NCBI RefSeq assembly: GCF_022539505.1
Contig: NW_025899960.1
Span: 370,268 to 434,267, forward strand
Source: Lolium rigidum
Lineage: Eukaryota > Streptophyta > Magnoliopsida > Poales > Poaceae
Length of the DNA stretch: 64,000 nt
Reading direction: 5' to 3'
Shown here: positions 1 through 12,416 of the stretch, one piece after another
Position numbering within the stretch: position 1 is the first letter of the stretch
Layout of the letters: each line of letters opens with the position of its first letter
Position numbers and translations under genes: made by a program
The notes under the pieces: generated by a model
The model's input: the letters and a program-made list of their open reading frames with translations, nothing else
The model's database searches: none
What the model was told of the DNA's origin: nothing

Positions 1-2340
1 TTGCATAAGAGTTAACTCATAAAGCAATAAATCAAAGTAAAAGCATTGAAGCAACACAAAGGAAGATTAAGTTTCAGCAGTTGCTTTCAACTTGTAACAT
101 GTATATCTCATGGATAATAGTCAACATAGAGTAATATAACAAGTACAATATGCAAGTATGTAGGAATCAATGCACAGTTCACACAAGTGTTTGCTTCTTG
201 AGGTGGAGAGAGATAGGTGAACTGACTCAACATAAAAGTAAAGGAGAATGGTCCTTCAAAGAGGAAAGCATCGATTGCTATATTTGTGCTAGAGCTTTTA
301 TTTTGAAAACATGAAACAATTTTGTCAACGGTAGTAATAAAGCATATGAGTTATGTAAATTATATCTTACAAGTTGCAAGCCTCATGCATAGTATACTAA
401 TAGTGCCCGCACCTTGTCCTAATTAGCTTGGACTACCGGATCATCGCAATACACATGTTTTAACCAAGTGTCACAATGGGGTACCTCCATGCCGCCTGTA
501 CAAAGGTCTAAGGAGAAAGCTCGCATTTTGGATTTCTCGCTTTTGATTATTCTCAACTTAGACATCCATACCGGGACAACATGGACAACAGATAATGGAC
601 TCCTCTTTAATGCATAAGCATGTGGCAACAATTATTATTCTCATATGAGATTGAGGATATATGTCCAAAACTGAAACTTCCACCATGAATCATGGCTTTA
701 GTTAGCGGCCCAATGCTCTTCTCTAACAATATGTATGCTCCAACCATAAAGGTGGTAGATCTCTCTTACTTCAGACAAGACAGACATGCATAGCAACTCA
801 CATGATATTCAACAAAGAATAGTTGATGGCATCCCCAGAAACATGGTTATCGCACAACAAGCAACTTAATAAGAGATAAAGTGCATAAGTACATATTCAA
901 TACCACAATAGTTTTTAAGCTATTTGTCCCATGAGCTATATATTGCAAAGGCGAATCATGGAAATTTAAAGGTAGCACTCAAGCAATTTACTTTGGAATG
1001 GCGGAGAAATACCATGTAGTAGGTAGGTATGGTGGACACAAATGGCATAGTGGTTGGCTCAAGAATTTTGGATGCATGAGAAGTATTCCCTCTCGATACA
1101 AGGTTTAGGCTAGCAAGGTTATTTGAAACAAACACAAGGATGAACGGTACAGCAAAACTCACATAAAAGACATATTGTAAACATTATAAGACTCCATACC
1201 GTCTTCCTTGTTGTTCAAAACTCAATACTAGATGTTATCTAGACTCTAGAGAAACCAAATATGCAAACCAAATTAGCAAGCTCTAAGTGTTTCTTCATTA
1301 ATGGGTGCAAAGTATATGATGCAAGAGCTTAATCATGAGCACAACAATTGCCAAGTATCAAATTATCCAAGACATTTTAGAGTTACTACATGTATCATTT
1401 TCCAATTCCAACCATATAACAATTTAACGAAGAAGAAACTTCGCCATGAATACTATGAGTAGAGCCTAAGGACATACTTGTCCATATGCTACAGCGGAGC
1501 GTGTCTCTCTCCCACAAAGTGAATGCTAGGATCCATTTTATTCAAACAAAACAAAAACAAAAACAAACCGACGCTCCAAGCAAAGTACATAAGATGTGAC
1601 GGAATAAAAATATAGTTTCAGTGGAGGAACCTGATAATGTTGTCGATGAAGAAGGGGATGCCTTGGGCATCCCCAAGCTTAGACGCTTGAGTCTTCTTAA
1701 AATATGCAGGGGTGAACCACCGGGGCATCCCCAAGCTTAGAGCTTTCACTCTCCTTGATCATATTGCATCATACTCCTCTCTTGATCCTTGAAAACTTCC
1801 TCCACACCAAACTCGAAACAACTCATTAGAGGGTTAGTGCATAATAAAAATTAACATGTTCAGAGGTGACACAATCATTCTTAACACTTCTGGACATTGC
1901 ATAAAGCTACTGGACATTAATGGATCAAATAAATTCATCCAACATAGCGAAAGAGGCAATGCGAAATAAAAGGCAGAATCTGTCAAAACAGAACAGTCCG
2001 TAAAGATGGATTTTATTAGGCCACCAGACTTGCTCAAACGAAAATTCTCAAATTGAATGAAAGTGGCGTACATATCTGAGGATCATGCACGTAAATTGGC
2101 TTAATTTTCTGAGCTACCTACAGGGAGGTAGACCCAGATTAGTGACAGCAAAGAAATCTGGAACTGCGTAGTAATCCAAATCTAGTACTTACTTTACTAT
2201 CAAAGACTTTACTTGGCACAACAAAACTCAAAACTAAGATAAGGAGAGGTTGCTACAGTAGTAAACAACTTCCAAGACTCAAATATAAAACAAAAATACT
2301 GTAGTAAAAACATGGGTTGTCTCCCATAAGCGCTTTTCTT
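1..2340 (-). repeat. Non-coding 3' interior of gypsy A
   Basis: No convincing coding frame in 2.3 kb. Nearly every block recurs in B (about 17170-19700, opposite strand) and in X (51787-54200, same strand), so it is conserved retroelement RNA and not a gene. It contains two copies of AAGCTTGGGGATGCC (minus strand) about 65 bp apart, one of them in a hairpin at 1654-1674. Confidence 0.8.
1654..1674 (-). repeat. Conserved GGGGATGCC hairpin (copy in A)
   Basis: Perfect inverted repeat: 9-base stems GGGGATGCC and GGCATCCCC around a 3-base loop. The same hairpin is at 17870-17890 (B) and 53529-53549 (X). Confidence 0.75.
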
Positions 2341-2372
2341 TAACGCCTTTCAGCTAGGCGCGAAAGTGTATA

Positions 2373-4488
2373 TCAAGTAACATCGAAAGATGAAGCATCA
2401 ACATCATAATTTGTTCTAATAATAGAATCATAAGGTAACTTCATTCTCTTTCTAGGGAAGTGTTCCATACCTTTCTTGAGAGGAAATTGATATTTAATAT
2501 TACCTTCCTTCATATCAATAGTAGCACCAACGGTTCGAAGAAAAGGTCTTCCCAATATAATGGGGCAAGATGCATTGCATTCAATATCCAAGACAACAAA
2601 ATCAACGGGGACAAGGTTATTGTTAACCATAATATGAACATTATCAACTTTCCCCAAAGGTTTCTTTTTAGCATTATCAGCGAGATTAACATCCGGATAA
2701 CAATTTTTCAATGGTGGCAAGTCAAGCATATCATAGACCTTTTTAGGCATAACGGAAATACTTGCACCAAGATCACATAAAGCATTACAATCAAAATCTT
2801 TGACTCTCATTTTAATGATGGGCTCCCAACCATCCTCTAGCTTTCTAGGAATAGAAGTTTCAAGTTTTAGTTTCTCTTCTCTAGCTTTTATGAGAGCATT
2901 TGTAATATGTTTTGTGAAAGCCAAGTTTATAGCACTAGCATTAGGACTCTTAGCAAGTTTTTGCAAGAACTTTATAACTTCAGAGATGTGGCAATCATCA
3001 AAATCTAAATCATTACAATTTAAAACAATGGGATTATCATCCCCAAGGTTGAAAAAAAATTCAGCAGTTTTATCACAGGCAGTTTCAGCAGTTTTAGCAG
3101 TTTCAGGTAATTTTGCGCGCTTTGCACTAGGAGTAGAAGCATTGCCAACACCAATTATTTTACCATTGATAGTAGGAGGTGCAGCAACATGTGAATCATT
3201 AGCATTGCTAGTGGTGGTAATAGTCCAAACTTTAGCTACACTTTCCTTTTTAGCTAGTTTTTCATTTTCTTCTCTATCCCACCTAGCACGCAGTTCAGCC
3301 ATTAATCTTATATTCTCATTAATTCTAACTTGGATGGCATTTGCTGTAGTAACAATTTTATTTTCAATATCCCTATTAGGCATAACTTTCGATTTCAAAA
3401 GATCAACATCGGAGGCAAGACTATCAACTCTAGAAACAAGAATATCAATTTTATTGAGCTTTTCCTCAACAGATTTGTTAAAGGCAGTTTGTGTACTAAT
3501 AAATTCTTTAAGCATGGCTTCAAGTCCAGGGGGTGTATTCCTATTATTGTTGTAAGAATTCCCATAAGAATTAGCATAACCGTTACCATTATTATAAGGA
3601 TATGGCCTATAGTTATTACTAGAATTGTTCCGATAAGCATTGTTGTTGAAATTATTATTTTTAATGAAGTTTACATCAACATGTTCTTCTTGGGCAACCA
3701 ATGAAGCTAACGGAACATTATTAGGATCAACATTAGTCCTATCATTCACAAGCATAGACATAATAGCATCAACCTTATCATTCAAGGAAGAGGATTCTTC
3801 AACAGAATTTACCTTCTTACCTTGTGGAGCTCTTTCTGTGTGCCATTCAGAGTAATTAACCATCATATTATCAAGGAGCTTTGCTGCTTCACCAAGAGTG
3901 ATGGACATAAAGGTACCTCCAGCAGCTGAATCCAATAAATTCCGCGAAGAAAAATTTAGTCCTGCATAGAAGGTTTGGATGATCATCCAAGTAGTCAATC
4001 CATGGGTTGGGCAATTTTTAACCAGAGATTTCATTCTTTCCCAAGCTTGAGCAACATGTTCATTATCCAATTGTTTAAAATTCATTATGCTACTCCTCAA
4101 AGATATAATTTTAGCAGGGGGATAATATCTACCAATAAAAGCATCCTTGCATTTAGTCCATGAATCAATACTATTCTTAGGCGAGAGATAGCAACCAATC
4201 TTTAGCTCTTCCTCTTAATGAGAAAGGGAACAATTTTAATTTTATAATGTCACCATCTACATCTTTATACTTTTGCATTTCACATAGTTCAACAAAATTA
4301 TTGAGATGGGCAGCAGCATCATCAGAACTAATACCAGAAAATTGCTCTCGCATAACAAGATTCAGTAAAGCAGGTTTAATTTCAAAGAATTCTGCTGTAG
4401 TAGCAGGTGGAGCAATAGGTGTGCATAGGAAATCATTATTATTTGTGCTAGTGAAGTCACACAACTTAGTATTTTCAGGGTTGGCCAT
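2373..4488 (-). pseudogene. gag-protease polyprotein of gypsy A (frameshifted)
   Basis: The start at 4488 opens MANPENTKLCDF. The gag domain (Retrotrans_gag type) contains the LKLFPFSLRGRAKDWL core and runs to about 3800. An Asn-rich spacer and a helical region follow. The C-terminal third is a retropepsin-like domain with CDLGASISVMP and IILGRPFL; the catalytic motif is D-L-G rather than D-T/S-G, common in this gypsy branch. Compared with element B there is one extra base near 4170-4180, which ends the first frame after GRAKDWLLSL; the second frame then runs 575 codons to 2373. No CCHC zinc knuckle, RT or integrase is seen. Confidence 0.88.
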
Positions 4489-4714
4489 TTTAGCAGTAGT
4501 AAATAAAGCAAACTAGATAAAGTAAATGCAAGTAAACTAATTTTTTTGTGTTTTTGATATAGCAAACAAGATAGTAAATAAAGTAAAGCTAGCAACTAAT
4601 TTTTTTTGTGTTTTGATATAATGCAGCAAACAAAGTAGTAAATAAAATAAAGCAAGACAAAAACAAAGTAAAGAGATTGAGAAGTGGAGACTCCCCTTGC
4701 AGCGTGTCTTGATC

Positions 4715-4732
4715 TCCCCGGCAACGGCGCCA
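4715..4732 (-). other. Primer binding site, tRNA-Asp type
   Basis: Minus strand reads TGGCGCCGTTGCCGGGGA, complementary to the 3' end of plant tRNA-Asp(GUC). It sits 10 bases after the LTR end. It fixes the element's orientation and the LTR boundary. Confidence 0.9.
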
Positions 4733-4742
4733 GAAATTTGCT

Positions 4743-6278
4743 TGATGCGTGTAATTGACACGTCCGTCGGGAACCCCAAGAGGAAGGTGTGATGCGCACA
4801 GCGGCAAGTTTCCCTAAGTTAGAAACCAAGGTTTAATCGAACCAGTAGGAGTCAAGAAGCACGTAGAAGGTTAATGGCGGCGGGATGTAGTGCGGCGCAA
4901 CACCAGAGATTCCGGCGCCAACGTGGAACCTGCACAACACAACCAAAGTACTTTTCCCCAACGAAACAGTGAGGTTGTCAATCTCACCGGCTTGCTGTAA
5001 CAAAGGGTTAACCGTATTGTGTGGAAGATGATTGTTTGCGAGAGAAAACGAGTAAAACAAGTATTGCGACGAGATCTGTATTTCGAGTATAAAAGAATGG
5101 ACCGGGGTCCACAGTTCACTAGAGGTGTCTCTCCCATAAGATAATAGCATGTTGGGTGAACAAATTACAGTCGGGCAATTGACAAATAGAGAGGGCATAA
5201 CAATGCACATACATGGCATGATAAGTATAGTGAGATTTAATTGGGCATTACGACAAAGTACATTTCCAGTATTAAGTTGCAAAGCAACAGACAATTGCAT
5301 TAAGTATGGTGCGTAATGTAATCAACAACTACATCCTCGGACATAGCGCCAATGTTTTATCCCTAGTGGCAACAGCACAACACAACCTTAGAACTTTCCG
5401 TCACTTGTCCCGGTGTCAATGCGGGCATGAACCCACTATCGAGCATAAATACTCCCTCTTGGAGTTAAAAGCAAAAACTTGGCCGAGCCTCTACTAGTAA
5501 CGGAGAGCATGCAAGATCATAAACAACACATATGTAATAACTTGATAATTAACATAACATGGTATTCTCTATCCATCGGATCCCGACAAACACAACATAG
5601 AGTATTACGGATAGATGATCTTGATCATGTTAGGCAGCTCACAAGATCCAACAATGAAGCATAATGAGGAGAAGACAACCATCTAGCTACTGCTATGGAC
5701 CCATAGTCCAGGGGTGAACTACTCACTCATCACTCCGGAGGCGACCATGGCGGTGTAGAGTCCTCCGGGAGATGAATCCCCTCTCCGGCAGGGTGCCGGA
5801 GGAGATTTCCAGAATCCCCCGAGATGGGATCGGCGGCGGCGGCGTCTCAGTAAGGTTTTCCGTATCGTGGTTTTTCGCATCAGGGGTTTCGCGACGGAGG
5901 CTTTAAGTAGGCGGAAGGGCAGAGTCGGGGGGCTGACAAGGGGCCCACACCACAGGGCAGCGCGGGCCCCCCCTTGGCCGCGCCGCCATGTGGTTTGGCC
6001 ACCTCGTGGCCCCACTTCGTATGCTCTTCGGTCTTCTGGAAGGTTCGTGGCAAAATAGGCCCATGGGTCTTCGTTTCGTCCAATTCCGAGAATATTTCGT
6101 TACTAGGATTTCTGAAACCAAAAACAGCAGAAAACAGGAACTGGCACTTCGGCATCTTGTTAATAGGTTAGTTCCAGAAAATGCACGAATATGACATAAA
6201 GTGTGCATAAAACATGTAGGTATCATCAATAATATGGCATAGAACATATGAAATTATCGATACGTCGGAGACGTATCA
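4743..6278 (-). repeat. 5' LTR of gypsy element A
   Basis: 1536 bp. Read on the minus strand it starts TGATACGTCTCCGACGTATC at 6278 and ends with ACACGCATCA at 4743, directly before the primer site. It has the usual TG...CA ends. A TATA-like CTACTTAAAGCC lies near 5902-5913 on the minus strand, followed by a GC-rich leader. The open frames inside (for example 5719-6247) are chance frames in GC-rich LTR sequence. The order of blocks matches the LTR of element B (19942-21540). Confidence 0.88.
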
Positions 6279-8543
6279 GCCATCTTGAGCTTTATTGAGC
6301 CTATTGTATTTCCTTCGTCCAACTTCTTTATGCTTGACTTACTTGAGCTTTAGTACTTCTGAGTAAATACTACTCACTTTCTCAAGTTATAGTCCAATTC
6401 TTACTTCCTCAAGGTATAAACCTCGGCTTCTGGTCTGACATCCTTCGGAAAGTAATGTTCAACAATCTTATGAAAATAAGATCGAACTTCTTCTCAGTTC
6501 AGACCTTCTTCTTTTATCTTGCTCAAAATATTGAGTCATTGTACATCCAACTCAATTTTTACTCTACCCCTTAGAGTTTTCTTATGTCCTTCAACTCCTT
6601 TTCTTCCAACCATTGGGCTTATGGTTAGGATATTGGTCTGGTTCTAACTTATGGTTTGTACTTCTTCTGAGGTCTCGCGAAGAATGTTTGTGGTGTATCC
6701 ACTCAATTGTGGACATCCAATGTGAATCCTTCGACTAAATGATTGTAGGTCATTGTTATTTGGCTGACAAACTTTTATTTGTTCACAACTTCTTGGTACA
6801 ATAATCCAATTATGGACTACTTGATATCAATTGTGGCTATTTGTTATCTAAAAATGTATTCTATTATAGGTTTTGACCAATTGGACGAGATATTCTCTAC
6901 TTTGTCTCGCGGTATTGATCCTATACCAACTATGGTCTTCTGTTACCAACTGTGGTCTTCTTATATCTGCTATGATTTCATATATCATCTTCCTTCTTTC
7001 AGGGTTTATATTGCAAGATAACCACTAGCTGACACTATGAATATAGTATCCTAAGTGATTTCCCATGCATTCCCTCTTTCACGATGACTATGGTTCTACT
7101 TCTACTTCTTCATAATCATCATATTTCTCACCTTCATGCTCCTTATGTACTAAAGTACTCCTCTGTTGAGGTAAAGCATGAGTTTTGATTGGTGCTTCCT
7201 TCTGAGTATTGTGGTTGCTTCCCACAACTTTGCTTCCTTCTTCTGACGAATCTTCCTCTTGTCTTCACAATCTTCAGAATTCGTCACTTCCTCACACGAA
7301 TACCATTACCCTCTAGATCTATAACATCAAGTAGGAATTTGATACTGCAACATGTATTTGCATATCAAAGTCAAACTTCATGTATGGATCTAGTCAAACA
7401 ATGAAAATCCAATAAAATCCAAGAAGATTCAGCTGTGTGCTTATAATACACATCATCATAGGCCTGAATATAATAGTTGAGTGAGACATCTCTAAACATC
7501 AGGCTGAGATGTGTAGTATATAACACCACATAATATAGGTTTATATCGTGATACTTAGCACGAATATAGGGGACTCTACTATTTGTCTCAACATTTACCT
7601 TAATTGCACATTTGCAATGAAATAAACTTGAAACAAGGTGGTCTAGGATAGTTAAGGTTAACCTAACTTTCTTTGGAAGTACTAACTTAGCTTCCATTTT
7701 GTTGAGGACTACTTCACATGGTGTGTCTAGATTCTAGCATAGCTAATCTAAATACATAACTATTGGAATATAGCTCCTATACTTCCAAGTGTTTGTTTTG
7801 TAAGACTATGGTTATGATGTGCTTGGCACACTTCCCATGGTTTTGGAACACAACTCTTGCACTATTGGTGAACACCTGACTTCTTATTGTACTCCTCCTA
7901 AGTATTTATGATGTTCTAGTCCATCACATAATGATTCTCAAATGAATCATATATGATTACTATCTCTACTATGTAAGTAGACATTTTATTCATATCTCTC
8001 TTCCTTACCTCCCATGATTGACTCATCATGATCTTTACTACTTCATATAACTTGTACAAATTAATTAGTATCAATTGTGTCATAAGTTTGGATAATTTTA
8101 CTTATCAATTACTTGTCTTGGTATACCCTTCTAGTAGGATATCTTATTTATAAACTTATCTTTATCACGTGATATCACTCCTATTCTAGGTCTGGATAAT
8201 TCTTACTTAATCATAACATATGTTGGTACACATCTTCCAATAGGATATCTTCCTTATGGTTCTATCCTCTCTTTGGACTACCATGTATTGTATACCAACT
8301 GTGATCTACTCATCTATTGTTTTAGGGTCTTAATGGTGGGCTACATACTTGGGATTAGCTAACTAGCTTTACTTAGGAAAGATAGATAAGAAAGGTTGAC
8401 TCAAGTGTGTCAGGATTATTCTCAAGTGAATACCCATCTCAAGTCATAAGAAATATTTGGTTTATCTAAGACAACCACCTATAGACACTACAAAACCTAT
8501 AGGTCTCCTTTAAAGGGTTTTAATCCTAGGGTCCAAAGCATTT
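6279..8543 (-). repeat. Interior of element C, no intact gene
   Basis: AT-rich sequence between the tRNA-Met primer site and the insertion point of gypsy A. Only short frames exist on either strand and none resembles a known protein. By position it should be the leader and possibly a heavily decayed gag. Confidence 0.5.
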
Positions 8544-8555
8544 GCTCTGATACCA
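8544..8555 (-). other. Primer binding site, initiator tRNA-Met type
   Basis: Minus strand TGGTATCAGAGC, complementary to the 3' end of plant initiator tRNA-Met. It lies two bases inside the LTR end, as expected for an LTR retrotransposon. Confidence 0.85.
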
Positions 8556-9577
8556 ACTGTGGTGACCCGGCATACCACTGCATGGTGTAGTATGCAAGTC
8601 TGATATAACACCAATGAAACATCGTTCCACTAGTATTATATCGCTCAGAGTGGTACAACAGAAACATATGCGGGTCCAAGGCATGTCTATAGAATTACAC
8701 ACAGACTCTGTTACATAAGATCATCATAGCCTCCTACTTTACAATGAGGTAAAACTGCAAATAAACTCCATAAGATTGACTCGTAGTCTAATCCTAACAC
8801 GAACTCTATTTGTAGAGTATTTATCTAGCTACAGAGGCTATGAATAGATTCTAGATAAATAGGAGCTAAGCTTAGGAAGCTATTTCCCTTCTATTGCTAA
8901 TCTAGGTTGTCTCCTTGTTGGATGTGGTGTTTGACTCCTCTGACAGGTTCATGTCCCTTGAAGTAGTTGTTGATTTCCTCGGTCTTCGAGTTGCACTGTA
9001 GATCCTCCTTCGATGCCTCCATATCTAAGCAGGGGATTTAAGAGTGGGATGAGTACGAGCGTACTCAACAAGTTCATTATAGGAAAGAGGTGTTTAATGC
9101 ACTAACTACAGCATTATACCAGAAAGTCTAATACCAATGCAAGTTTTCATAACCATTTCTTCAAAAGGTTGCTTTTATTCAGAAGAACTATGTCCGTCAG
9201 CCTTCACCGGTTTACTAGAACTTCATGGAGTTCCTTTCCGGCAGCGTTCGCAGTTCCATATCCCGGAACAGGGAGTGACTGGTCACGATTCATTACACTC
9301 TGCAGAGGTGTGTTGCTTTACCCATAAGAGATCTTAACCTTGGTGCCAACCGTGTCTAGTTCTCGTCCACACTTCCTTTGGTGTGAGGCCCGGTATAAGG
9401 TCATAGCCAATCATATTCCTCCGCTACCTCGCACACCCACCCTTTGTTGCATCCCCGACCCTGGGTCCTCGCCGGTCCTCTTACACCAATTAAGGATGGA
9501 CCCCGACCACGACAACAATCTCGGATTGAACCAAACTCCTTCACCGGTAGATGTAACCCCTCATAGACCGCAATACC

Positions 9578-9709
9578 GTGGGGACTTTAGGCTTCCCCAG
9601 CCACCGCTTGATCCTCGGGCTACAAGTGTCTACGGACTATGTTGTGGGGACTTTAGGCTTCCCCAGCCACCGCTTGCACCGTTGGAATACAGGTGTCTCC
9701 GGTAAAGCG
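9578..9709. repeat. 66-bp tandem duplication in LTR C
   Basis: Two 66-bp units (9578-9643 and 9644-9709). The first 33 bases, starting GTGGGGACTTTAGG, are identical; the second halves are diverged but recognisable. Confidence 0.75.
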
Positions 9710-10410
9710 CGTCCGTTGATGTACAAGAGGTGGAAATACAATTGACTATTCCGTCCCACTCCAGATCTTATGGTTAACACGGTTATTACGGCACAAGAAT
9801 CACTGGACGACATTTGTTGTTTAATCCTAGATGGATATAAACCCTTGCAATGGAACCTCCACCATTTCAACACAATCCATGGTTCCATTGCCCACCACTT
9901 AGTCATATTCATAGTTATGAAAATAGTGGTTTTGCTTTTTATGCAATAGTGATAAACATAGTACTTTGCAAGTAATTTGGTAAAAATACTCAAATGACAT
10001 GAGCAAGCGATGAACTTGCCTTTCTTGACTGCAAGATTATGCGAGCAAGGTCTTCGATACGCAATAACTCCAAATTCTGAAATAGCATCATCGTCTGGTA
10101 AGGACGATGTTTAAAAGATTGGCAAGGATGCAGTAATGCATAAGTATGAGATGCAATCGCTCTAAGCGTGACCTAACCCCGATGATTTAGGATTAGTGAG
10201 TGGTAATAATTAGTTCAGGGTGTGTTGCACTTTTAGAGTGGTTCACAAACAAGGTTCTTATTAGGGTTGTGTTGTTTTAGAATCATAAGCAAGTGGTAAA
10301 ATGTAGAGTACAATCATACACACCAAAGAAGAGTAGTTGTGTAATAAGTAAAGAGCAGTTTGTCACTTTTAAGTCCTGTAGTGCATGGTTGATGGTTACT
10401 TATTATATAA

Positions 10411-10726
10411 TTCAAAAGAATAACTTTTGAAGAACATGTTCTTTAATGAAGAACAAGTATAATATTTAGGTTTGTGGGTTCTAGGGTTTACTATGATTTT
10501 CAACTCGTTTCTAGGGTCAGTATTAGATGGATCCCAATAATGTTGGATTCATCGACACCTAGGTTTTGTAAGGTTGAGTTAAGCCTAGGCATCCTAAGCA
10601 ATTATTTATACTAGGTTGCTATCAGGATTGGTTCATCTTATTGGTGATAGCTAGCTAGGGTTTATAGGTCCTTATAAGCAGGATTGATGATGATTCTTTA
10701 TTTACTTCAAAAGAATAACTTTTGAA
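10411..10726. repeat. Diverged duplication with two identical palindromes
   Basis: The same hairpin (stems TTCAAAAG and CTTTTGAA, loop AATAA) occurs at 10411-10431 and 10706-10726, each followed by related GAAGAACAT sequence and an aggttt-rich stretch. It looks like an old segmental duplication inside LTR C. Confidence 0.6.
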
Positions 10727-12408
10727 GAACATACTTCTTAAATAATAAGAAGTATATCAATTAGGGTTGAGGTGGTCTAGGTTTTACTGTTGGTTCTATT
10801 AAGTAAGGAATAATTGGCTCCTTAAATAGGATGGTTGATAAGTATCCAACACTAGTAGGGTTTAGGGTGTATGAATATGATGCACAATATTGACATGGTT
10901 GCGGTTAGGGTTCATCACAATGGTGTGATACTAAATATGGATTGTTAAGGATAATAACTTGGATGATAGGAACTAGGGTTTAGACTTGGTTGATCCTATT
11001 TGATCATCTTGGTTTGATGGGTATGCATACATAGGATGCTAAATTATTAGTGATAGGGTTCCCATATTCTATGTGATTATGAATAAGCATTGAGTTGCTC
11101 ATTATGAACTTATGAATGAAAATAAAATATCATGATCACATGTTTAACCTAGGTTTTAGCTTTAGAAACAATTTTAGGTTTCACATGAATTAATGGAGCT
11201 AGGGTTTGGTTCATAATTAATTTAGGGTTTTAGGGTTTCACATAAAAATTATGAGGTTGTGTTCTTTATGCAATTTGGAATTAGGGTTTCCTAATTACCA
11301 TATAGTTCTTGTATTAATAACTTCATTAATAAAGTTGAAGTTATTAATAACTTTGAAATAAAAATAATATTTGGTTTGGCATTTTATTATTTTTAAAGAA
11401 TTAATAATTAAGATAATTATTAATTAGGTTTTTAAATCTTTCTAATAAAGATTTAATAAGTTATTAGTAAAGGAAAATTAATTTTTAATGTTTTCCTTAT
11501 TTACTTACTGGTTTTTATTTATTTTAGAAGGTTTTCCTAATTATTGAATTTTAATTCAATTAAGAATAAAAGAAAAGACTTAATTAATAAGTAGTAAATA
11601 ATTAAATTTTTATTAAAAATAAAAATTTCATATTATATTTTTATTGGATAGATTTTACTTTTGTAAGAATTTTGATACCTCGTTTATATTTTTCTGAGTT
11701 ATAATGAATTTTATATGAATCTGCAAAGTTTCGGTAATTATTGAAATTGAAATAAAACAAAAGAAAGACTAAATCTACCCGGGCTTTTTACCCACAGAGA
11801 CACTGACCAGTGGGGTCGTGTGCACCTCATCTGCCACGCAGGCTTTGACCAAGTCAAAATTGCTGGCGTGGCGATGGACACGGTGGCCGGCGGCAGATAG
11901 CGGCAATCGCCGGCGATTTCGGGCGGGTGAGGACGGGCGACTGGGTTCTTTCGAACTAGCACGCCGAGGTGAACCTATTGGTACTTGCGCCGCTCCGAAA
12001 TGGTCGCCGGAGCGTGGCCGACGGTGATGGTCTGTGGCGGTTTCCGGCGAGCGACGGCGACAGCGGGCTACAGGGCGAACTAGGATGCAATAATAGGCTC
12101 CTGAGAAGCGCATGATCACCTGGATGCTTCCAGGGTTGTCGCCGGTGTGGATAGAAGACGGAGGCGTCGCGGCGGTCGCCGTTTCCTTTGCAGTACCGCG
12201 AAAGGGAACGGACGAAATCTTCATCCTCCGGGCTTCTCTCGGCCTGAGACTTTACGAGTCGAACGAGGACATCGAGGCGCTCCTCCTGAGCTCCACGGCG
12301 GGCTCTGGGGTGGTCGGAATCGCCGGGGCGAGATGATGGCTGGAAAGCTAGGGTTTCGGAAATTTAGAGGAGAAAGAAGAACACGAGCGGCGGCGACTGT
12401 GGCAGGGT

Positions 12409-12416
12409 ATTTATAG
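12409..12416 (-). promoter_or_regulatory. Putative TATA box of LTR C
   Basis: Minus strand CCCTATAAATACCC, followed downstream on that strand by a GC-rich leader that includes an AAACCCTAGC motif. Position and context fit the LTR promoter. Confidence 0.55.

Larger units (their letters stand above)
1..6278 (-). mobile_element. Ty3/gypsy LTR retrotransposon A, 5' part, non-autonomous
   Basis: Reads right to left: 5' LTR (4743-6278), tRNA-Asp primer site (4715-4732), broken gag-protease (2373-4488), then a long non-coding 3' interior running off the window at position 1. No reverse transcriptase, RNase H or integrase is present, so it would need enzymes from another element. It is inserted in the interior of long-LTR element C; the 5 bases beyond its LTR are GCCAT (6279-6283), half of the expected target duplication. 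Coding and 3' interior match element B (15226-19804) in inverted orientation. The 3' LTR should lie left of the window. I do not assign a family name. Confidence 0.9.

Noticed and set aside
2800..3704. Plus-strand frames of 251 and 124 codons
   Set aside because: Antisense shadows of the gag-protease gene of element A; the same kind of shadow appears opposite B.
4715..4732. A tRNA-Asp gene
   Set aside because: Only the 18 bases complementary to the tRNA 3' end are present; it is a primer binding site, as at 22401 and 55834.
5719..6247. Overlapping frames of about 60-115 codons on both strands
   Set aside because: Fall in the GC-rich leader of LTR A; equivalent frames recur in LTRs B, E, G and X at the same place and have no known domain.
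1..6278. Naming A, B, D and X as specific Triticeae families (for example Sabrina or WHAM)
   Set aside because: The LTR style is suggestive, but family assignment needs a library comparison that cannot be done here.
9340..9705. 121-codon plus-strand frame
   Set aside because: Antisense to the LTR's transcription and built partly from the 66-bp tandem repeat; no protein similarity recognised.
11738..12416. Cluster of frames in the GC-rich part of LTR C
   Set aside because: They overlap on both strands, have no recognisable domain and coincide with the predicted LTR leader.
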